Shown here in pieces: positions 5,903-7,535 of a stretch of DNA of 7,535 nt. How positions within the stretch are numbered: position 1 is the stretch's first letter; every line of letters begins with the position of its first letter. A program made the translations under genes and the position numbers. The notes beneath the pieces are model-generated. The model was not told the DNA's origin. It was given only the letters and a program-made list of their open reading frames with translations, and did no database searches. Source of the stretch: Nitrospirota bacterium (lineage in GTDB: Bacteria; Nitrospirota; 9FT-COMBO-42-15; HDB-SIOI813); the NCBI GenBank assembly GCA_023248365.1, contig JAHFER010000074.1:1-7535 (forward strand). Reading direction: 5' to 3'.

Positions 5903-5930
5903 TTTACTTGTAGGGAAATTTTAGTATAAT
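5903..5930 (+). promoter_or_regulatory. promoter of the mqsR-mqsA-secB-like operon
   Basis: A perfect -10 TATAAT (5925-5930) has TTTACT (5903-5908, 4/6) 16 bp upstream, predicting a start near 5937. That is only ~15 nt before the ATG at 5952 and leaves no room for a ribosome-binding site. Confidence 0.55.
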
Positions 5931-5951
5931 AATATTCTCTATGGCCTCTTA

Positions 5952-5990
5952 ATGGAAAAAGAAAAGCACATTATAGTATTACTAAATTGA
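5952..5990 (+). other. out-of-frame N-terminus of mqsR (1-nt frameshift or leader ORF)
   Basis: ATG at 5952 opens MEKEKHIIVLLN and stops at TGA 5988-5990. One extra A in the run at 5956-5960 would instead give MEKRKAHYSITK joined in frame to the MqsR body. That closely resembles the E. coli MqsR start MEKRTPHTRL. So the true mqsR start region is here, displaced by one base. The TGA overlaps the TTG (5987) of the remaining frame, so reinitiation is conceivable. Confidence 0.75.
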
Positions 5991-6271
5991 AGGAACTTAT
6001 AAGAAATGCAGCAACTCGAGTTATTACCCGTTCAAGCCTGAAAGACGCCAATGGGCTCGGTTTTTCAGAGACAGAAGTTATAGATACTATTTTAGATTTA
6101 AAACAATCCGATATTTACAAGTCGATGACAACGCACCAAAGTACACGTATTTGGCAAGATGTTTACAAGACTTCAAAAAACAACATAGATCTATATATAA
6201 AACTTCAAATTTCCAACAATAATGAGGGGGTAGTGGTGTCATTTAAGAAGGATGAAGGGGGAGACCAATGA
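5987..6271 (+). CDS. mqsR: MqsR-family mRNA interferase toxin, N-terminus frameshifted
   Basis: 94 residues from TTG, the only ATG/GTG/TTG start in this frame upstream of the conserved body. The body aligns well with E. coli MqsR (98 residues): DANGLGF, SDIYKSMTTH, IWQDVY and VVVSFKKD match ADELGLD, SDFYKSMTTY, IWQDVY and LIVSFKEK. The catalytic Lys56, Gln68 and Tyr81 of E. coli MqsR correspond to Lys45, Gln57 and Tyr70 here, so the active site is kept. MqsR is a RelE-fold ribonuclease that cleaves mRNA mainly at GCU. Missing are the first 12 residues, which are encoded just upstream one base out of frame. TTG has no ribosome site. The gene overlaps mqsA by 4 bp (ATGA). It may be inactive, poorly translated, or intact in the organism if the indel is a sequence error. 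Confidence 0.85.
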   Translation: MKELIRNAATRVITRSSLKDANGLGFSETEVIDTILDLKQSDIYKSMTTHQSTRIWQDVYKTSKNNIDLYIKLQISNNNEGVVVSFKKDEGGDQ

Positions 6272-6840
6272 GATATAAAAGTGGAAGTACATGCCCAGTT
6301 TGCCAATCAGGTAAGCTTATCCATAAATTAGTTGAAGAAAAGTTTTCCTATAAGGGGAAACCTTTCTCGGTGCCTAATTATGAGGTGTTTGGATGTCCCG
6401 AGTGTGGAGAAGAATTTGTTGACGATAAAACAATACGAAGAACGGAGAAAATCTTGACGGATTTTCGTCGCAAGGTTGATGGGCTTCTTGCTTCGGATGA
6501 AATTCGCGCTATCAGGGAAGAACTGAATGTGACACAGGAGAAATTGGCAGATATTTTGAGGGTTGCTAAAAAGACATTTGCTCGCTATGAGAATGGCCAA
6601 GTAACCCAAAGTAAGAACATGGATACTATTCTTCGTCTTTTGGCAAAAAGACCAGAGCTGCTGCAGGACATAGCAGAAATATTACCTGCCTCTATGCCTG
6701 AACAAACAACGATGACTACAAAAGTATCTACTACTGATTATATACCTATGGAACTTGGAAATATCTCAAGCCATTATGACTTATCAAAAGAAATAATTAT
6801 GGAGAACGACCAGGATAAGGAATTACTTTATGCTGCCTAA
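6268..6840 (+). CDS. mqsA: MqsA-family antitoxin with C-terminal chaperone-addiction-like extension
   Basis: 190 residues against 131 in E. coli MqsA. The N-terminal YgiT-type zinc domain has Cys9/Cys12 and Cys43/Cys46. A linking helix leads to an XRE HTH at about 78-127 (AIREELNVTQEKLADILRVAKKTFARYENGQ). Residues ~141-190 are an extra low-complexity then hydrophobic/aromatic tail (YIPMELGNISSHYDLSKEII, ending ELLYAA) absent from classical MqsA. In TAC systems such a tail (ChAD) makes the antitoxin unstable unless a SecB-like chaperone binds it; the SecB-like gene directly downstream supports that reading. It should neutralise MqsR and repress the operon. The ATG overlaps the mqsR stop and has AGGGGGAG (6256-6263) as a ribosome site. 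The tail function is inference. Confidence 0.9.
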   Translation: MRYKSGSTCPVCQSGKLIHKLVEEKFSYKGKPFSVPNYEVFGCPECGEEFVDDKTIRRTEKILTDFRRKVDGLLASDEIRAIREELNVTQEKLADILRVAKKTFARYENGQVTQSKNMDTILRLLAKRPELLQDIAEILPASMPEQTTMTTKVSTTDYIPMELGNISSHYDLSKEIIMENDQDKELLYAA

Positions 6841-7261
6841 AGATTGGGAAATGGATTTTACAGATTTTCGTATTCATAAGATAGAGTTTAGAGTTAATTC
6901 AAAGTTCAAACCTAAAAAAAATAAACCGATTGTATTAAAGACCTCTGTAAAAATTGACCATAAATATGATAAACGGAAAAAAGAATTGAAGGTTGCGGTC
7001 GAGGTTAGTCAAAAAGAAACGGATGCACCATTCTCCTATGCAGTTGAAGGAATTGGTAAATTTCATTTTATTAAGGTGCCTGATGAGCAGAAATTAGTAA
7101 GAATAGCCTCAATTAATTGTCCTGCTATTTTATTCCCTTATATCAGGGAAACAATTGCTGATATAACACGAAGATCAGGATTTAGTCCTTTACATCTCTC
7201 CCCAATTAATTTCGTGAAATTAGCAGAAGAGTCAAGGAAGTCCAGACCAATTCAAAAGTAA
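6830..7261 (+). CDS. SecB-like chaperone of a toxin-antitoxin-chaperone (TAC) system
   Basis: 143 residues, the size of SecB. The C-terminal half carries the SecB signature: INCPAILFPYIRETIADITR (95-114) and GFSPLHLSPINF (117-128). The N-terminal half (FRIHKIEFRVNSKF, LKTSVKIDHKY, LKVAVEVSQKE) fits SecB beta strands but is more Lys-rich than housekeeping SecB. SecB tetramers hold proteins unfolded for export. TAC versions, such as Rv1957 of M. tuberculosis, instead protect an antitoxin. The ATG at 6830 lies inside mqsA (11-bp overlap) behind AAGGA (6817-6821), so it is coupled to the antitoxin, strong evidence for a TAC role. An internal ATG at 6851 is a less likely start. It probably acts on MqsA; a general export role cannot be excluded. 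Confidence 0.87.
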   Translation: MLPKDWEMDFTDFRIHKIEFRVNSKFKPKKNKPIVLKTSVKIDHKYDKRKKELKVAVEVSQKETDAPFSYAVEGIGKFHFIKVPDEQKLVRIASINCPAILFPYIRETIADITRRSGFSPLHLSPINFVKLAEESRKSRPIQK

Positions 7262-7297
7262 TTCCCTGTAATTCATTGACATTAAAGTAAGTTTTAT

Positions 7298-7374
7298 TGG
7301 TGCCCCCGAGCCGAATTGAACGGCTGACAAACGGTTTAGGAAACCGCTGCTCTATCCGACTGAGCTACGGGGGC
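7298..7374 (-). tRNA. tRNA-Arg (anticodon CCU)
   Basis: The minus strand folds as a complete 77-nt tRNA. The acceptor stem is GCCCCCG/CGGGGGC, the D stem GCTC/GAGC, the anticodon stem GCGGT/ACCGT with loop TTCCTAA, the variable loop is TTGTC, and the T stem AGCCG/CGGCT has loop TTCAATT. CCA is encoded. Anticodon bases CCT (34-36) read AGG, hence Arg. Its 3' end points toward the toxin-antitoxin region, the usual geometry for tRNA-linked islands. Confidence 0.96.
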
Positions 7375-7535
7375 TAACTGGCATTATTAAAATCAAGGTA
7401 TGAAAATATCATGGGATGGGTTTCCCTGCTGACCTCTGTAAACTGGACTCCTACAGCGAATATATCTCCAATAGGTTTGATCCACCGGACAAGTCCTGAA
7501 ATATCTTCATTTTTCTCTCCAATGTCGAATTTGAA
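7374..7535 (-). CDS. PilZ domain protein, C-terminal end only
   Basis: The last 53 residues of a gene that enters from the right edge. The sequence FDIGEKNEDISGLVRWIKPIGDIFAVGVQFTEVSRETHPMIFSYLDF matches the second half of a PilZ domain: the VRW strand, the GVQF strand and the final helix. PilZ domains bind cyclic di-GMP, but the RxxxR and D/NxSxxG binding motifs would be upstream, outside the window, so binding cannot be judged. The TAG stop shares its last base with G1 of the tRNA on the same strand. The gene and tRNA may thus be cotranscribed, with the tRNA cut from the mRNA 3' end. Confidence 0.8.
   Translation of the reverse strand, partial: FKFDIGEKNEDISGLVRWIKPIGDIFAVGVQFTEVSRETHPMIFSYLDFNNAS

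Noticed and set aside
5502..6271. RHH gene and MqsR as a toxin-antitoxin pair
   Set aside because: They are about 160-190 bp apart with a hairpin and a new promoter between, and MqsR already has its overlapping MqsA partner.
6328..6609. 93-codon minus-strand open frame opposite mqsA
   Set aside because: It is the antisense shadow of a recognised antitoxin gene.
7298..7320. tRNA 3' end as attL with a matching direct repeat to the left
   Set aside because: No second copy of the tRNA tail of useful length was found between 3180 and 7290; TGCCCC at 4585 is too short.

Overview
The window is bacterial chromosome. It joins ordinary housekeeping genes at the left to a compact, more AT-rich accessory region at the right, and ends at a tRNA-Arg gene and the tail of a PilZ gene. 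Strong AGGAGG-type ribosome-binding sites, GlgX, RmuC, a PilZ protein and the family of imperfect CACAGAG-type inverted repeats fit an environmental anaerobe such as a Nitrospirota or Desulfobacterota member. That placement is an impression from gene content only.

Left part (1-3663, all + strand): the C-terminal 341 residues of RmuC, then 16 bp later a complete glycogen debranching enzyme GlgX, then a 66-residue cold-shock protein. The cold-shock gene has its own promoter, a leader of about 115 nt that contains a complete intrinsic-terminator hairpin, and a strong terminator behind it. The loop of the leader hairpin resembles the cold box of enterobacterial csp mRNAs, so transcription attenuation is a plausible control.

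Middle (3664-5501): a gene-poor stretch with a degenerate inverted repeat, a 64-residue DUF1059 protein, a 14-bp perfect inverted repeat, and a leftward toxin-antitoxin operon. The operon holds a HigB/Gp49-like RelE-fold toxin, an overlapping HTH antitoxin, and a separate YgiT-type zinc-finger gene as third member. GTTAAC motifs occur in its promoter and again before the zinc-finger gene. A GC-rich 19-bp perfect palindrome separates this operon from the next genes.

Right part (5502-7261, + strand): a lone putative ribbon-helix-helix (antitoxin-like) gene, then a three-gene operon of MqsR toxin, MqsA antitoxin with a long C-terminal extension, and a SecB-like chaperone, with overlaps of 4 and 11 bp. 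This is the layout of a toxin-antitoxin-chaperone (TAC) system, in which the chaperone protects an aggregation-prone antitoxin. The conserved N-terminus of MqsR is present in the DNA but out of frame by one base at a poly-A run. The toxin here is therefore either damaged, misread by sequencing, or switchable.

Three toxin-antitoxin-type loci in about 3 kb beside a tRNA gene look like a small stability/defence island. No integrase and no duplicated attachment site is visible.
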